Origin: Oscillospiraceae bacterium
Lineage (GTDB): Bacteria > Bacillota > Clostridia > Oscillospirales > Oscillospiraceae
Reading direction: 5' to 3'
DNA length: 5,982 nucleotides
Assembly (NCBI GenBank): GCA_031280855.1
Contig: JAITGH010000147.1
Span: 1-5,982 of the forward strand
Shown here one piece after another: positions 5,361-5,982 of the stretch. Numbering within the stretch: the stretch's first letter is position 1; each line of letters opens with the position of its first letter. Under the pieces are notes generated by a model. That model saw only the letters and a program-made list of their open reading frames with translations. It had not been told where the DNA came from and ran no database searches. Both the position numbers and the translations under genes were made by a program.

Positions 5361-5982
5361 TTACGCCGTCTCGTACTGTGTGCGTGAGATTATCTCATTC
5401 TGCATCTTGTCGTCAAGGTAGATGAAGTACTCGCAGAAGCCCGCGATACGGACGACGAGGTCGCGGTGTGCGTACGGGTTTGACTTCGCGTCCAACAAGT
5501 CATCCGGCTTGACGAAGTTGACTTGAATCTGCGGCCCGCCTTGCTGAAGGTAGGTGTTCAGCATACTCTTAAGCGCCGCGACTCCGCCTTTCGTGCTGAA
5601 AATCGACGACGTAACCTTAAGGTTCGTTGCAAGCGCACCGTTCATGTAGCGGTAGTCGAGTTTCAGCAGGCTGTCGATGAGGTGCGTCGGTCCCTGAGTA
5701 TCGTGACCTTGCACGGGTCCGAGCCCGTCGCTGATCGGCTCGCCCTTCTTACGCCCGTCGAGCGTCGCGGGGGTAATCTCACCCATGCTTGTCGCCTGCG
5801 TATAGCTGAAGTACGAGTTAACATACTTCTGCGGGATCGTACCGTCGTTAAGCGAATCGACTGCGTACGTGAGCGTCTTGAACATATCGGCGGCGAGTTG
5901 ATCGACCCACTCGACGTCGTTGCCGTAGTGCGGGATGCTGTTGATGATGCGCTGGCGCAACCGCTCCTCGCCCTCCCAGTTT
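5361..5982 (-). CDS. Glycyl radical enzyme, C-terminal fragment (partial at window edge)
   Basis: The C-terminal 206 residues of a glycyl radical enzyme are visible; the frame stays open to the window edge, so the start and the catalytic Cys loop lie outside. Seen: a DGRKKGEPISDG segment (about visible residues 75-86) followed by GPVQGHDTQGPT, the usual GRE 'GR..GEP..DG..P..G.D..GPT' block; NGALATNLKV; QIQVNFVKPDDLLDA; and the radical loop VVRIAGFCEYF, with the radical Gly at visible residue 181 (codon 5439-5441), followed by LQ-like and IISRT elements. The family uses a protein-backbone glycyl radical, made by a radical-SAM activase, to start a thiyl-radical reaction such as dehydration, decarboxylation, C-S or C-N cleavage. 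Pyruvate formate-lyase is unlikely, because its loop reads RVSGYAVRF. The loop is closer to the dehydratase/lyase group, but the substrate-binding half is missing and no substrate can be assigned. It is the first visible gene of the operon, 155-170 bp ahead of the MDR gene. No activase is seen. The TTG at 5960 is internal and not a start. Confidence 0.93.
   Translation of the reverse strand, partial: NWEGEERLRQRIINSIPHYGNDVEWVDQLAADMFKTLTYAVDSLNDGTIPQKYVNSYFSYTQATSMGEITPATLDGRKKGEPISDGLGPVQGHDTQGPTHLIDSLLKLDYRYMNGALATNLKVTSSIFSTKGGVAALKSMLNTYLQQGGPQIQVNFVKPDDLLDAKSNPYAHRDLVVRIAGFCEYFIYLDDKMQNEIISRTQYETA

Overview
The window (5982 bp) holds four protein genes, all on the minus strand. In transcription order (high to low coordinates) they are: the C-terminal end of a glycyl radical enzyme (GRE, cut by the window edge), a zinc-type medium-chain dehydrogenase (MDR), a lipoyl-bearing dihydrolipoamide acyltransferase (E2), and a single-chain thiamine-diphosphate E1 in which the alpha and beta subunits are fused. 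They look like one catabolic operon that starts outside the window, beyond position 5982.

Layout by region: 5361-5982 GRE C-terminus with the glycyl radical loop; 5206-5360 a gap with three small stem-loops, the strongest at 5308-5339; 4126-5190 MDR dehydrogenase; 4029-4125 a gap with a strong GC-rich stem-loop; 2775-4028 E2; 2549-2774 a gap filled mostly by a 162-bp structured inverted-repeat element (2581-2742) that resembles a MITE; 86-2548 fused E1; 1-85 the 3' flank, with one imperfect hairpin that may be a terminator. Every intercistronic gap therefore carries a foldable element.

Organism: GREs are destroyed by oxygen, so the host is an anaerobe or facultative anaerobe. Base composition is moderately GC-rich by eye, ribosome binding sites are strong GGAGG types, and the genes are bacterial in style. 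A fermentative or gut-type bacterium (Firmicutes, spirochaete or similar) is plausible, but the sequence read by eye does not fix the phylum.

How the genes may work together (inference): the GRE would perform a radical C-O, C-C or C-S bond cleavage or dehydration on a small polar substrate. The MDR enzyme would interconvert a hydroxyl and a carbonyl on the substrate or product. The E1/E2 pair would cleave a 2-oxoacid or an acetoin-like alpha-hydroxyketone to an acyl-CoA, most simply acetyl-CoA. The E3 (dihydrolipoamide dehydrogenase) and the radical-SAM activase that such a system needs are not in the window. The combination of a GRE, an MDR lacking the structural-zinc lobe and a fused E1 with its E2 is the most interesting feature here, and the substrate is unknown.
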